DNA of 64,000 nucleotides from NCBI RefSeq assembly GCF_002934625.1, contig NZ_PTJD01000005.1:248001-312000 (forward strand), read 5' to 3'. A program made the translations under genes and the position numbers. The notes below the pieces were generated by a model. The model did no database searches. It was not told the origin of the DNA and was given only the letters and a program-made list of their open reading frames with translations. Within the stretch, counting starts at the first letter, position 1, and each line of letters starts with the position of its first letter. This document shows positions 1 through 9,703 of the stretch, piece after piece. This DNA is from Kineococcus xinjiangensis. GTDB taxonomy: Bacteria; Actinomycetota; Actinomycetes; Actinomycetales; Kineococcaceae.

Positions 1-868
1 CGGTGGACTCCGCGACGAGCTGCTCGGCCCAGTCGCCGAAGCCGACCAGGGGCGTGCCGTCCTCGACGACGATGACCTTGTCGCGGGCGGGCGGGTCCTG
101 CCGCGCGTCGCCGCGGGCCGAGGCACCGCCGGCGATGGCGGCGCCGAGCACGAGGGCGGGGTTGCCCTCGTCGTCGGCGGCGAGCATCTCCGCCGCCTCC
201 TCCGCCTCGTCGAGGAGCCCGCCGATGTCCACGCCCGCCAGGCCGCAGGGGACCAGGCCGAACGCGGTCAGCGCCGAGTAGCGCCCACCGACGGTGGGGT
301 CGGCGGCGAAGACGGCCCGGTAGCCGGCCTCCTTCGACGCGGCCTCGAGGGGGGAGCCGGGGTCGGTGACGACCACGATGCGCCGGGCCGCGTCGATGCC
401 GGCGCGGGTGAACGCGTCGGCGAAGGCGCGGCGCTGGCTGTCGGTCTCCACGGTGTTGCCCGACTTGGAGGAGACGACGACCACCGTGCGGTCGAGGCGG
501 TCGTCCAGCGCCCGGCGGACCTGGCCGGGGTCGGTGCCGTCGAGGACGGTCAGCTCCACCCCGGCGGTGCGGGTGATGACCTCGGGTGCGAGGGAGGAAC
601 CGCCCATGCCGCAGAGCACGACGCGGTCGACGCCCTCCGCGCGAAGGTCCTCGCGCAGCTCCGCGATCTGCTCCACGAGGGGGCGGGAGGCGGTGGCCAG
701 CGAGACCCACCCGAGGCGGACGGACGCCTCCTCCTCGGCCGCCTTCCCCCACAGCGTCGCGTCCTGCGCGGCGATGCGGGAGGCGACGGAGTCACCGACG
801 AGGACGGGCACGACTGCGGCGACGGCCTCGGCCGCAGCTCCTTCGGCGCGGACTTCCAGCGCCGTCAC
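1..868 (-). CDS. pgi: Glucose-6-phosphate isomerase, 3' part missing
   Basis: Interconverts glucose-6-phosphate and fructose-6-phosphate in the cytoplasm, linking glycolysis to the pentose-phosphate genes beside it. Reading from a GTG at 868 gives about 289 codons without a stop, running off the window edge, so the C-terminal part is missing. Visible motifs are the sugar-phosphate (SIS) loop [11 protein letters not shown] near residues 97-107 and [10 protein letters not shown] near 146-155. The GTG overlaps the tal stop codon by four bases (GTGA), which fixes the start and suggests translational coupling. It was missed by simple ATG-based calling. Family identity is secure from these motifs and the context; the divergent N-terminus is typical of the actinobacterial form beside tal. 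Confidence 0.9.
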   Translation of the reverse strand, partial: MTALEVRAEGAAAEAVAAVVPVLVGDSVASRIAAQDATLWGKAAEEEASVRLGWVSLATASRPLVEQIAELREDLRAEGVDRVVLCGMGGSSLAPEVITRTAGVELTVLDGTDPGQVRRALDDRLDRTVVVVSSKSGNTVETDSQRRAFADAFTRAGIDAARRIVVVTDPGSPLEAASKEAGYRAVFAADPTVGGRYSALTAFGLVPCGLAGVDIGGLLDEAEEAAEMLAADDEGNPALVLGAAIAGGASARGDARQDPPARDKVIVVEDGTPLVGFGDWAEQLVAEST

Positions 869-1989
869 TTCTCGGTGCCCTGGACGGCGCGGGCGTTGTC
901 CAGCTCGTCGGTGACGGTCTGCAGCAGCTCGCCCCAGCTGGCCTCGAACTTGGTGAGCCCCTCGGTCTCCAGCTTCTCGGTGACCTCCTCGTAGGAGACG
1001 CCGAGGCGCTCCAGCGCGTCGAGGACCTGGCGGGACTCGTCGTAGCTGCCGCGGACGGTGTCGCCGGTGACCTCGCCGTGGTCGGCGGTGGCCTCCAGCG
1101 TCTTGCCGGGCATCGTGTTGACGGTGCCGGGGGCGACGAGCTCGGTGACGTAGAGCGTGTCGGGCAGCTTGGGGTCCTTCACGCCGGTGGAGGCCCACAG
1201 CGGCCGCTGCGGCTTGGCGCCGGCGTCGGCGAGCACGTCCCAGCGCGGCGTGGAGAAGACCTCCTCGTAGGCCTGGTAGGCCAGGCGGGCGTTGGCGAGG
1301 CCGGCCTTGCTGCGCAGGGCGGTGGCCTCCTCGGAGCCGACGGCGTCGAGGCGCTTGTCGACCTCGGCGTCCACGCGGGAGACGAAGAAGGAGGCCACGG
1401 ACGCGATGGAGGAGACGTCGAGGCCCTTCTCGCGGGCCTGCTCCAGCCCGGTGAGGAAGGCCTGCATGACCGCGCGGTAGCGGTCGAGGCTGAAGATGAG
1501 GGTGACGTTGACGCTGATGCCCTCGGACAGCACCTGGGTGATGGCGGGCAGGCCCTCGACCGTGGCGGGGATCTTGATGTAGAGGTTCGGGCGGTCCACC
1601 GCGGCCCACAGCTGGCGGGCGGAGGCGATGGTGCCCTCGGTGTCGCGCGCCATGCGCGGGTCGACCTCGAGGGAGATGCGCCCGTCGAGGTGCTGGCTGC
1701 TCTCGTAGACCGGCTTCAGCAGGTCGCAGGCGCGGCGGACGTCCTCGGTGGTGATCTCGAAGACGGCCTTGTCGACGTCGGCGCCGGCGGCCGCGAGTTC
1801 GCGGACCTGCTCGGCGTAGGCGTCGCCCTTCGACAGGGCGGAGGCGAAGATCGTCGGGTTGGTGGTGATGCCGACGACCCCGCGGTCGACGAGGCGGGAC
1901 AGCTCGCCGCTCTCGATCAGCTCCCGGGACAGGTCGTCGAGCCACACGGAGACCCCGTGCTGCGCCAGCTGGGCAAGGGCGTTGCTCAT
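865..1989 (-). CDS. tal: Transaldolase
   Basis: Transfers a dihydroxyacetone unit between sedoheptulose-7-phosphate and glyceraldehyde-3-phosphate in the non-oxidative pentose-phosphate pathway. The 374-residue length fits the TalB/actinobacterial family. ITTNPTIF (residues 41-48) is the family signature, and the Schiff-base lysine is K139 in LYIKIPAT. The ATG at 1989 is preceded by GAGGAG in the upstream strand. It follows tkt on the same strand after a 119-base gap holding a hairpin, and its stop overlaps the pgi start, so tal and pgi are coupled. Confidence 0.97.
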   Translation of the reverse strand: MSNALAQLAQHGVSVWLDDLSRELIESGELSRLVDRGVVGITTNPTIFASALSKGDAYAEQVRELAAAGADVDKAVFEITTEDVRRACDLLKPVYESSQHLDGRISLEVDPRMARDTEGTIASARQLWAAVDRPNLYIKIPATVEGLPAITQVLSEGISVNVTLIFSLDRYRAVMQAFLTGLEQAREKGLDVSSIASVASFFVSRVDAEVDKRLDAVGSEEATALRSKAGLANARLAYQAYEEVFSTPRWDVLADAGAKPQRPLWASTGVKDPKLPDTLYVTELVAPGTVNTMPGKTLEATADHGEVTGDTVRGSYDESRQVLDALERLGVSYEEVTEKLETEGLTKFEASWGELLQTVTDELDNARAVQGTEK

Positions 1990-2065
1990 TGCTTCTCCTC
2001 AGTCCTCCGGCGCCGGGTCGCCGGCGCCGCGTCGAGGCGCCCGCTCGGGCGCCGGTGCGGGAGCG

Positions 2066-2104
2066 AGTGCGGGGGCCGTTCCAGGTCTGGACGGCCCCCG
2101 CACT
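2066..2104 (-). terminator. Hairpin between tkt and tal
   Basis: Perfect 14-base inverted repeat, arms 2066-2079 and 2091-2104, with an 11-base loop, lying directly after the tkt stop. It is a good intrinsic-terminator stem for a GC-rich actinobacterium, although no U-tract follows. It implies that tal-pgi may have partly independent transcription from tkt. Confidence 0.6.
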
Positions 2105-2108
2105 GCGA

Positions 2109-4205
2109 TCACTTCAGGTTGGAGAGGGCGGTCTTCGCGGCGGACGCGACGGCCTCGCCGGTGATGCCGAACTCGCGGTAGATGTCCTGGTAGTCACCGG
2201 AGGCACCGAAGTGCTCCAGGCTGACGCAGCGGCCCTGGTCGCCGACGATGTCGTGCCAGCCCTGCGCCACGGCGGCCTCCACGGAGACGCGCGCCTTGAC
2301 GCTCGGCAGCAGCACGGTGTCGCGGTACGACTGCGGCTGCGCGTCGAACCACTCGCGGCACGGCATGGACACCACGCGGGTGGCGATGCCCTCGCCCTCC
2401 AGCATCTCCCGGGCCTGCAGCGCCTGCTGCACCTCGGAGCCGGTGCCGATGAGGATCACCTGCGGCGTGGACGCGGCCTGCGCCTCGACGAGGACGTAGC
2501 CGCCCTTCGTGACGCCCTCGGCGGAACCGACGCCCTCGGCGGAGCGGTCGATGACCGGCAGGTTCTGCCGGCTCAGCGCCAGACCGGCGGGGCGGTCGGT
2601 GTTCTCCAGGATCGTCCGCCACGCCCACACGGTCTCGTTGGCGTCGGCGGGGCGCACCACGTCGAGGCCGGGGATGGCCCGCAGCGACGCCAGGTGCTCG
2701 ATCGGCTGGTGGGTGGGACCGTCCTCGCCGAGGCCGATGGAGTCGTGCGTCCACACGTACGTCACCGGCAGCTTCATGATCGCCGCGAGGCGCACCGAGG
2801 GGCGCATGTAGTCGCTGAAGACGAGGAAGGTCCCGCCGTAGGGACGGGTGCCCCCGTGCAGGGCGATGCCGTTGAGGATGGCGCCCATGGCGTGCTCGCG
2901 GATGCCGAAGTGCAGGGTGCGCCCGTAGGGGCTGCCCTGCCAGTGCTTCGTCTGGCGGCTCTCCGGCAGGAAGGACGGCTCGCCCTTCATCGTGGTGAGG
3001 TTGCTCTCCGCCAGGTCGGCGGAGCCGCCCCACAGCTCCGGCAGCGCCCTGGCGAGGGAGTTGAGCACCTCGCCGGAGGCCTTGCGGGTGGCCATGGAGG
3101 CACCCGCCTCGAAGACGGGCAGGTTGTCGGTCCAGCCGGCGGGCAGGGAGCGGGTGCGCATCCGGTCCCAGAGCTCGGCGCGCTCGCCGGCGCCGGCGCG
3201 CCACTGCTCGAACGCGGCGTCCCACTCGGCGCGCAGCGCCTGGCCGCGGGTGCGGGCGCCGCGGGTGTGCTCGAGCACCTCGGGGTCGACCTGGAAGGTC
3301 TGCTCGGGGTCGAAGCCGAGGATCTCCTTGGTGGCCCGCACCTCGTCCTCGCCGAGGGCGGAGCCGTGCGACTTGCCGGTGTTCTGCAGCGTCGGCGCCG
3401 GGTAGGCGATGATCGTGCGCAGGACGATGATCGACGGCTTGCCGGTCTCCGCCTTCGCTGCGAGCAGGGCGTCGTGCAGGCCCTGGACGTCCTCGACGTA
3501 GGGGCCGTCGCCGCCGTTGCTCCAGTCGATGGTCTGCACGTGCCAGCCGTACGCCTCGTAGCGCTTGCCGGTGTCCTCCGCGAGGGAGATCGCCGTGTCG
3601 TCCTCGATGGAGATGTGGTTGGCGTCGTAGATGACGACGAGGTTGCCGAGCTCCTGCACCCCGGCGATGGCCGCGGCCTCCGCCGCGACGCCCTCCTGGA
3701 TGTCGCCGTCGGAGGCCAGCACCCAGATGGTGTGGTCGAACGGGCTGGTGCCGGGGGCGGCCTCGGGGTCGAACAGGCCGCGCTCGCGGCGGGCCGCCAT
3801 GGCCATGCCGACGGCGCTGGAGACGCCCTGGCCCAGCGGGCCGGTCGTCATCTCCACGCCGGCGGTGTGGCCGTGCTCGGGGTGGCCGGGGGTCTTCGAG
3901 CCGAGCTTGCGCAGGGCCTTCAGGTCGTCCAGCTCCAGGCCGTAGCCGGCGAGGAAGAGCTGGACGTACAGGGTCAGGCTGGAGTGCCCGCAGGAGAGGA
4001 CGAAGCGGTCGCGCCCCGCCCACTCCGGGTCGGAGGGGTCGTGCTTCATGAGGCGCTGGAAGAGCAGCTGGGCGACTGGCGCCAGGCTCATCGCAGTCCC
4101 GGGGTGGCCGTTGCCTGCCCGCTGAACCGCGTCCATGGCCAGGACGCGGCCGGTGTCCGTCGCGCGACGGTCCAGGTCGCTCCACTCGAGGGTCTGCTCG
4201 CTCAC
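2109..4205 (-). CDS. tkt: Transketolase
   Basis: Thiamine-diphosphate enzyme moving two-carbon units between sugar phosphates in the pentose-phosphate pathway. The 698 residues match the usual length. Visible features are the N-terminal NGHPGTAMS loop (residues 32-40), the ThDP/Mg motif [11 protein letters not shown], the central [10 protein letters not shown] segment of the pyrimidine domain, and a C-terminal transketolase domain. A longer reading from 4349 adds a proline/arginine-rich stretch unlike the family. I chose the GTG at 4205, which has GAGAGGAG just upstream. The gene is divergent from ctaB across a 475-base gap. Confidence 0.97.
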   Translation of the reverse strand: MSEQTLEWSDLDRRATDTGRVLAMDAVQRAGNGHPGTAMSLAPVAQLLFQRLMKHDPSDPEWAGRDRFVLSCGHSSLTLYVQLFLAGYGLELDDLKALRKLGSKTPGHPEHGHTAGVEMTTGPLGQGVSSAVGMAMAARRERGLFDPEAAPGTSPFDHTIWVLASDGDIQEGVAAEAAAIAGVQELGNLVVIYDANHISIEDDTAISLAEDTGKRYEAYGWHVQTIDWSNGGDGPYVEDVQGLHDALLAAKAETGKPSIIVLRTIIAYPAPTLQNTGKSHGSALGEDEVRATKEILGFDPEQTFQVDPEVLEHTRGARTRGQALRAEWDAAFEQWRAGAGERAELWDRMRTRSLPAGWTDNLPVFEAGASMATRKASGEVLNSLARALPELWGGSADLAESNLTTMKGEPSFLPESRQTKHWQGSPYGRTLHFGIREHAMGAILNGIALHGGTRPYGGTFLVFSDYMRPSVRLAAIMKLPVTYVWTHDSIGLGEDGPTHQPIEHLASLRAIPGLDVVRPADANETVWAWRTILENTDRPAGLALSRQNLPVIDRSAEGVGSAEGVTKGGYVLVEAQAASTPQVILIGTGSEVQQALQAREMLEGEGIATRVVSMPCREWFDAQPQSYRDTVLLPSVKARVSVEAAVAQGWHDIVGDQGRCVSLEHFGASGDYQDIYREFGITGEAVASAAKTALSNLK

Positions 4206-4680
4206 GTGTCTCCTCTCGTGCGAACTCCATGCCGCGAGCGCCCCTGGGGTCGCGCCGCGGCGGGTGGTCCGCTCTCCGTCTTCCGTCGTCTGCCGGGCCC
4301 CGACCTGCGGGCGCGGCGGTCCACCACCTCGCACGAGCGCCCGCCACACGGCGTGGCGCGGGGGCGACCGGGACCGGGGTCCCGAGGCCGCCCGGTGCGC
4401 CGTTGCCCGTGGCGAAGATCACTTCAAGTCAAGAGCCTACCGGGCGCCACGCCGTCGGGGTAAGGCGGACCCGGTGCCGCGACAGTGCTACAGGGCGCTC
4501 GTTGCGGCGGGGTGTCGCGCGGGTCAGCCCGCGTGTCGGGCGCCGCACACCCACGATCGCCGTCTGAGAGCTGCCCCGCGGCCGTCCGTGCGGGGTGCGC
4601 TGCGGCAGGTGAGCGACGGTGCACCGCCGTCGCGGCGTACCATCGGAGCCGTCCGCCTGCCCCCGCGCCCCGAGGACATC
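4206..4680. other. Divergent tkt/ctaB intergenic region
   Basis: 475 bases without a convincing gene; the ORFs crossing it are arginine/proline-rich shadows. It must hold the tkt and ctaB promoters. The relatively AT-rich patch at about 4416-4439 contains TAGGCT on the minus strand (4434-4439), a possible tkt -10. TACCAT at 4638-4643 on the plus strand is a possible ctaB -10. Neither has a clear -35 partner, so both are tentative. Confidence 0.4.
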
Positions 4681-5694
4681 GTGACCGTCGTCGACCCGCG
4701 TCCCTCCGACGCTCCCGCCCACGTCCTGCGCTCCCGTGGCGCACGTGGGTCCCTCCGTCGGTCCCGGTGGGTCCGCACGGTGAAGGCGTACGTCGCCCTG
4801 ACGAAGCCGCGCATCATCGAGCTGCTGCTCATCACCACCGTTCCGGTGATGTTCTTCGCCGCGGGCGGGCTGCCGCCGTGGCGCACGGTGCTGGCCACGT
4901 TCGTCGGTGGTGCGCTCGCCGCGGGCAGCGCCAACGCGTTCAACTGCTACTTCGACCGTGACATCGACCGGCTCATGCACCGCACGGAGCGCCGGCCGCT
5001 GGTGACGGGCGAGCTGACGCCGCGCCAGGCCCTGGTCTTCGCCTCCGCCCTCGGCGTGGTGTCGGTGGTGCTGTTCTGGTCGGTGGTCAACCCGCTCTCG
5101 GCGCTGCTGGCCCTGCTGGCGATCCTGCTCTACGTGGTCGGCTACACGCTGCTGCTGAAGCGGCGGACGTCGCAGAACATCGTCTGGGGCGGGGTCGCCG
5201 GCTGCATGCAGGTGCTCATCGGCTGGACGGCGGTGACGGGCAGCCTGTCGTGGGCGCCGTTCGTCATCTTCGGGGTGATCTTCCTCTGGACGCCGCCGCA
5301 CTACTGGCCGCTGTCCATGCGCTACCAGGACGACTACGCCAACGCCGGCGTGCCGATGCTGCCGGTGGTGGCCCGCCCGGTGACGGTGGCCCGGCAGGTC
5401 GTGGCCTACGCGTGGGCGATGGTCGCCTGCTCCCTGCTGCTGGTGCCCGTGGGCGGCGCCGGCTGGATCTACGCGGTGGCGGCCGTCCTCCTGGGTGCGG
5501 GCTTCCTCGCCCAGTCCCACGCGCTGCTGCGCCGGGCCCGCCGCTTCGAGAGCGAGCGAGACGCCGACGCCGCCAGCACGCGGGAGCAGCTGCAGGCGCT
5601 GCAGCCGATGCGGGTCTTCCACGGCTCCATCTCGTACCTGACGCTGCTGTCGGCGGCGATCCTCGTCGACCCGCTGCTGCGCTTCCCGGTCTGA
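4681..5694 (+). CDS. ctaB: Protoheme IX farnesyltransferase (heme O synthase)
   Basis: Integral membrane UbiA-type prenyltransferase that adds farnesyl to protoheme, making heme O for cytochrome oxidase; CtaA then makes heme A. The 337-residue product has about eight hydrophobic helices. The first aspartate-rich motif is [19 protein letters not shown], and the [12 protein letters not shown] segment typical of the family follows. The GTG at 4681 was chosen because the GAGG of CCCGAGGACATC sits at ribosome-binding distance and the upstream sequence is non-coding. It is convergent with ctaA, from which a large hairpin separates it. The start of a 17-base tandem repeat contains its stop codon. 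Confidence 0.95.
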   Translation: MTVVDPRPSDAPAHVLRSRGARGSLRRSRWVRTVKAYVALTKPRIIELLLITTVPVMFFAAGGLPPWRTVLATFVGGALAAGSANAFNCYFDRDIDRLMHRTERRPLVTGELTPRQALVFASALGVVSVVLFWSVVNPLSALLALLAILLYVVGYTLLLKRRTSQNIVWGGVAGCMQVLIGWTAVTGSLSWAPFVIFGVIFLWTPPHYWPLSMRYQDDYANAGVPMLPVVARPVTVARQVVAYAWAMVACSLLLVPVGGAGWIYAVAAVLLGAGFLAQSHALLRRARRFESERDADAASTREQLQALQPMRVFHGSISYLTLLSAAILVDPLLRFPV

Positions 5695-5741
5695 GCCCGC
5701 CGGGGCTCTGAGCCCGCCGGGGCCCTGAGCCCGCCGGGGCC
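5691..5741. repeat. Three 17-base tandem repeats at the ctaB 3' end
   Basis: Three head-to-tail copies (5691-5707, 5708-5724, 5725-5741) of a unit beginning CTGAGCCCGCCGGGGC, with a partial fourth copy. Each carries a TGA, and the first supplies the ctaB stop. It looks like slippage-generated duplication at the gene end. Confidence 0.85.
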
Positions 5742-5746
5742 CTGAG

Positions 5747-5810
5747 CCCCGCTGGGCGCCGCGCGGCTCCCGGCGGGGCTCCCCGACGAGCAGCGCGGCG
5801 CCCAGCGGGG
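5747..5810. terminator. Bidirectional terminator between ctaB and ctaA
   Basis: Perfect 18-base arms, 5747-5764 and 5793-5810 (left arm begins CCCCGCTGGGCG), with a 28-base loop. It sits between two convergent genes, so it probably ends transcription from both sides. Confidence 0.7.
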
Positions 5811-5957
5811 TTCCGCCACCGCGGGCAGCGGCACGGCCGGCGTCGCCCCCGTCGGTCCGTGGCGCGCCGGCGAGCCGTCAGCCGGGCCCAGCGGGGTCAC
5901 GCCCCGGCTGTGACCGCCCCTGGGGCCGTCCTGCGCCCCTGTGACCGTCCTGTGCCG

Positions 5958-6902
5958 TCAGGCGGGGCGCGGGAGCGTCGGGCGGGTCAGCGCCAGCACG
6001 AGGCGTGCCATCGCGACCACGAGCACGCACGCACCGGCCATGTGCAGCCCGACGAGGACCTCGGGCAGGCCCGTGAAGTACTGCGCGTAGCCGATGGCCC
6101 CCTGCGCCAGCGTCACGACGAGCAGTTCAGCCGCTCGCCGCCGTGCCACCGTGGCCTCCGGCACCAGCCGCAGCGCGACGACGCACCCCACGACGAGGCC
6201 GACGAAGACCATCACCAGGTCGGCGTGCAGCCAGCTCAGGGTGCGGGGGTCCACCGCCAGACGCACCGGCTGGTCGGCGTCCCCGGCGTGCGGGCCGGCG
6301 CCGGTGACGGCCGTGCCCACCGTGATGACGGCCGCGGAGACCAGGGCCGCGGCGAGCACCAGGCCGCGCACCGGCCGGGGCACGGCGCGCTCGCGCGGCC
6401 CGGACGGCTCCTGAGCGCGCATCCACAGGGCGGTGGAGACGGCGATGAGGACGGCAGAGACGAGGAAGTGCAGCATCACGGTCGCCGGGTGCAGCCCGGT
6501 GAGGACGGTGATGCCGCCGATGACGGCCTGCACCGCGATGCCCGCGAGCACCGGCAGCGCCCAGCGCAGCAGGTCGGGGCGCCGCTCGCGCACCACGGCG
6601 ATCACCGCGGCCAGCGCCACGAGGCCGACGAGCCCGGTGAGGGTGCGGTTGCCGAACTCGATGTACTTGTGGAAGCCCTCCGCCTGCTCCAGCACGGGGG
6701 TGTAGGAGCCGGGCACGCACTGCGGCCACGTGGGGCAGCCCAGTCCCGAGCCGGTGAGGCGCACGACGCCGCCGGTGACGACGATGAGGCACTCCACGAC
6801 GACGTTGAGCAGCAGCAGCCGCGAGGTCCAGGGCCCCACCGGCGGGCGCGGTCGCGCCGGGTGGGAAGCCGGGGGAGCGGGCCGGGGAGTGGTCGTGCTC
6901 AC
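5958..6902 (-). CDS. ctaA: Heme A synthase (CtaA/COX15 family)
   Basis: Membrane enzyme oxidising the C8 methyl of heme O to give heme A. The 314-residue product has eight predicted hydrophobic helices. The conserved GGVVRLTGSGLGCPTWPQC begins near residue 44, including the paired-cysteine loop CPTWPQC. HKYIEFGNRTLTG and the later paired histidines supply heme ligands. The GTG at 6902 gives the usual N-terminus, but a GGAGG abuts it with no spacing, so a slightly internal start is possible. It lies beside the ABC exporter and is convergent with ctaB, a synteny conserved in actinobacteria. Confidence 0.93.
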   Translation of the reverse strand: MSTTTPRPAPPASHPARPRPPVGPWTSRLLLLNVVVECLIVVTGGVVRLTGSGLGCPTWPQCVPGSYTPVLEQAEGFHKYIEFGNRTLTGLVGLVALAAVIAVVRERRPDLLRWALPVLAGIAVQAVIGGITVLTGLHPATVMLHFLVSAVLIAVSTALWMRAQEPSGPRERAVPRPVRGLVLAAALVSAAVITVGTAVTGAGPHAGDADQPVRLAVDPRTLSWLHADLVMVFVGLVVGCVVALRLVPEATVARRRAAELLVVTLAQGAIGYAQYFTGLPEVLVGLHMAGACVLVVAMARLVLALTRPTLPRPA

Positions 6903-6985
6903 CCTCCGATCGTAGGTCTCCGGCGCACCGGCTCCGGCGCCGCGGAGGGTGCGACCGGTCACAGCCCTGGAGCGTGCGGGCGGGC

Positions 6986-7825
6986 TCAGTCCCAGCGGAA
7001 CCAGCGGGCCGCGGCCCACGCGGCCGCGGCGGCCCAGGCCGCCAGCACCAGCAGCGGCACGAGCGCGAGGCGCCCATCCACCAGGGCCTCGCGCAGCGCG
7101 GTGCCGAGCGCCCCGGAGGGCAGCGCCGCGGCGATGGCGGGCAGCGGGCCGGGCAGCGCCTCCGGGGGCAGCACCAGGCCCCCGCCGGCCAGCAGCAGGA
7201 ACCACACCAGGTTCGCGGCGGCCAGGGTCGCCTCGGCGCGCACGGTGCCGGCCAGCAGCAGCCCGAGGGACGTGAACGCCGCCACGCCGAGGAGCAGGGG
7301 CAGCAGCGCGAGCAGGGAGCCCGCCTCCGGTCGCCACCCGAGGGTGAGCCCCACCCCGGCGAGCACGACGACCTGCACGGCCACGAGCGCCAGGACGGCC
7401 AGGCACTTGCCGCTGAGCAGGCCGGAGCGGCCCAGCGGGGTGGTGGCCAGCAGCCGCAGCACGCCGTTGCGGCGGTCGAAGCCGGTGGCGATGGCCTGCC
7501 CGGTGAAGGCGGTGGAGACCACCGCCAGGGCCAGCACCCCCGCCAGGGCGAGCGCGGGGCGCTCACCCTCGCCCACGAGGGCGCCGCCGACGTCGAGGAC
7601 GCGGGTGCGGGCGGTGGCGATGAGCACGACGACGGGGATGACGAGGGTCAGCAGCAGCTGCTCGCCGTTGCGCAGGGCGGTGCGCGCCTCCAGGGCGCCC
7701 TGCCGCCGGACCCGGCGCCACCAGGGTGCTGCGCCGCCGCGCGGGCGCAGGTCGAGGCGGGGCCCGGGGGAGGCGGGGACGCCGGCGCCGGTGTCCCTGC
7801 CCGGGGCGGTGGTGCTCCGGCTCAC
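6986..7825 (-). CDS. ABC-2 type transporter permease
   Basis: Membrane half of a drug/lipid-type ABC exporter (DrrB-like). The 279 residues contain six hydrophobic segments after a cytosolic arginine-rich N-terminus. GFDRRNGVLRLLATTPLGR in the first half is the ABC-2 family loop. The GTG at 7825 overlaps the stop of the upstream ATPase gene by four bases (GTGA), so the two are translationally coupled. An ABC pair here, beside ctaA and before sufR, is a conserved actinobacterial arrangement; the substrate is unknown. Confidence 0.88.
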   Translation of the reverse strand: MSRSTTAPGRDTGAGVPASPGPRLDLRPRGGAAPWWRRVRRQGALEARTALRNGEQLLLTLVIPVVVLIATARTRVLDVGGALVGEGERPALALAGVLALAVVSTAFTGQAIATGFDRRNGVLRLLATTPLGRSGLLSGKCLAVLALVAVQVVVLAGVGLTLGWRPEAGSLLALLPLLLGVAAFTSLGLLLAGTVRAEATLAAANLVWFLLLAGGGLVLPPEALPGPLPAIAAALPSGALGTALREALVDGRLALVPLLVLAAWAAAAAWAAARWFRWD

Positions 7826-8754
7826 CGCAGGCTCCGTCCCGTCAGGTCGAGGAAGACGTCCTCCAGGGTACGGCGGCCGGCGCCGAGCCCCTCCGGGAGC
7901 ACGTCGTGGGTGGCGCACCAGGAGGCGACGGTGGCCGCGACCTGCGGGCCGGCGTGGACGCCGGTGAGCAGGTAGCGCCCGGCGGTGGGCTCGGCGACGC
8001 TCGTGCCCGGGGGCAGGGCGGCCTGCAGGGAGGCCACGGGCAGCCCCGGCGTGGCGGAGAAGCTGAGGGTGGACTCGGTGCGGGTCAGCTCCTGCGGGGA
8101 GCCCTGCGCGACGACCCGGCCGCCGTCGACGACGACGACGTGGTCGGCGAGGCGCTCGGCCTCCTCCATGAGATGGGTGGAGAGCACGACGCAGGCCCCC
8201 GCGTCGCGCACCTGGGTGACGACGTCCCACACGGCCAGGCGCGCCTGCGGGTCGAGGCCCGCGCTGGGCTCGTCGAGGAAGACCACCTCGGGGCGGCCGA
8301 CGAGGGCGCACGCCACGGCCAGGCGCTGGCGCTGCCCGCCGGACAGCCGCCGCACCCGGGTGCGCGCGAAGGAGGCCAGGCCGAGGGCGGCGACGAGGTC
8401 GTCGACGGGCACGGGGTCGGAGTGCAGGCCGGCGACGTGGCGCAGGACCTCCAGAGCGCCGGCCCCGGTGGGCAGGCCGCCGTCCTGCAGCATGACGCCG
8501 ACGCGCGGGCGCAGGGCCGCGCCGTCCGCGGCGGGGTCGAGCCCGAGCACGCGCACGCTGCCCCCGTCGGGGCGGCGCAGGCCCTCGCAGCAGGCGATGG
8601 TGGTGGTCTTGCCGGCTCCGTTGGGGCCGAGGACGGCGGTGACGGCCCCGGCGGCGGCGCTGAAGGTCAGCCCGTCGACGACTGCGCGCCCGCCGTAGCG
8701 CTTGACGAGGGAGTCGACCACGACCGGGGCGCTGCCCGCGCCGTCCGCGCCCAT
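7822..8754 (-). CDS. ABC transporter ATP-binding protein (DrrA-like)
   Basis: ATPase partner of the following permease. The 310 residues carry Walker A GPNGAGKTT (43-51), the signature LSGGQRQRLAVA and Walker B VVFLDEPSAGLD, then a C-terminal extension typical of DrrA-type exporters. The ATG at 8754 was chosen; a GTG 18 bases upstream is the alternative. It is divergent from sufR, and the gap between them is AT-rich and promoter-like. The substrate cannot be deduced. Confidence 0.9.
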   Translation of the reverse strand: MGADGAGSAPVVVDSLVKRYGGRAVVDGLTFSAAAGAVTAVLGPNGAGKTTTIACCEGLRRPDGGSVRVLGLDPAADGAALRPRVGVMLQDGGLPTGAGALEVLRHVAGLHSDPVPVDDLVAALGLASFARTRVRRLSGGQRQRLAVACALVGRPEVVFLDEPSAGLDPQARLAVWDVVTQVRDAGACVVLSTHLMEEAERLADHVVVVDGGRVVAQGSPQELTRTESTLSFSATPGLPVASLQAALPPGTSVAEPTAGRYLLTGVHAGPQVAATVASWCATHDVLPEGLGAGRRTLEDVFLDLTGRSLR

Positions 8755-8883
8755 CGACTCGCCCGTTCCCACCGGCCCGAGTCTAGGTGCGGCCGGGGCC
8801 GCCTCCCGCCCGCAGTCCCCCGGCGGCCGCGCCGGGGGGACGTGTCCGTCGTCACGCCGGCGGCGGTTGGGGTGAGCCGACGA

Positions 8884-8910
8884 ATTAGATAACATCGGTG
8901 TTGTGATAAT
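8884..8910. promoter_or_regulatory. Candidate SufR operator/promoter over the sufR start
   Basis: An AT-rich island in very GC-rich DNA. It contains AACA-TCGG-TGTT (8891-8902), an inverted repeat whose outer flanks (TTAGAT / GTGATAA) are also partly symmetric, and it overlaps the sufR GTG at 8903. TAGATA just upstream could serve as a -10 for a leaderless transcript. Autorepression by SufR through inverted repeats is established for the family; this particular site is inferred. Confidence 0.5.
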
Positions 8911-9703
8911 CGCGGCGTCGCCCCCGCAGGGGCCGGATCCGGAGCGGCAGGAGCCTGCCGCCACCGACCCCGGCACCCGTGCGCGCGTGCGCGCCGCGGT
9001 GGCCGAGCACGGCCCCGTCACGGTCGCGGCCCTCGCCCCGGTGCTGGGCCTGACCGTCGCGGCGGTGCGCCGCCACCTCGACGCCATGGAGGCCGAGGGC
9101 GTCGTGGAGGTGCGCGGCCCGTCCGCCGGCGGACGGCCGCGCGGGCGGGGACGGCCCGCACGCGAGTACGTCGTCTCCAGCAGCGGCCACCGCGAGCTGC
9201 CCGCCGGCTACGACGAGATGGCCCTCTCCGCCCTCGCGTTCCTCGCCGAGAGCGGGGGGCCCGCGGCCGTGGAGGGCTTCGCGGAGGTGCGGGCCCGGGC
9301 CCTGGAGGCCAGGCTGGTGCAGGCCGTGGAGGCGGTGGGGGACGACGTGGCAGCGCGCGTGCAGGCGCTGGCCGGCGCCCTGGCCGCCGAAGGCTACGCT
9401 GCCTCCGCCCGTCCGGTGGGCGCCGGAACAGGGGCGGAAGGGACGCAGTTGTGCCAGGGGCACTGCCCGGTGCAGCGCGTGGCCGAGCGCTTCCCGCAGC
9501 TGTGCGAGGCCGAGGCACGCGCCTTCGAGCGCGTGCTGGGCACCCGGGTGCAGCGCCTGGCCACCCTCGCCCACGGCGACCACGTCTGCACCGCCCATGT
9601 GTCGGCCGAGCGCCGCGCCACCCCTCGCGGCACCGCCGCGACCCAGACTCCCCGGGCGACGTCCGGGAACAGCCGTCCGACGACGGAAGGACACCGACGA
9701 TGA
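8903..9703 (+). CDS. sufR: SufR, iron-sulfur-sensing repressor of the suf operon
   Basis: Winged-helix regulator that senses Fe-S status and represses suf genes. In the 266 residues, the helix-turn-helix covers roughly 25-95 ([21 protein letters not shown]). The C-terminal cluster-binding region has C184, C188, C201 and C229 (LCQGHCP and DHVCTAHV), the family's ligand pattern. The start is a GTG inside a candidate operator with little or no leader. Its stop overlaps the sufB ATG (ATGA), so it is the first gene of the operon and probably autoregulated. Confidence 0.93.
   Translation: MIIAASPPQGPDPERQEPAATDPGTRARVRAAVAEHGPVTVAALAPVLGLTVAAVRRHLDAMEAEGVVEVRGPSAGGRPRGRGRPAREYVVSSSGHRELPAGYDEMALSALAFLAESGGPAAVEGFAEVRARALEARLVQAVEAVGDDVAARVQALAGALAAEGYAASARPVGAGTGAEGTQLCQGHCPVQRVAERFPQLCEAEARAFERVLGTRVQRLATLAHGDHVCTAHVSAERRATPRGTAATQTPRATSGNSRPTTEGHRR

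Noticed and set aside
4206-4349. Longer transketolase start
   Set aside because: Added residues do not resemble the family, while GTG 4205 has a good ribosome-binding site.
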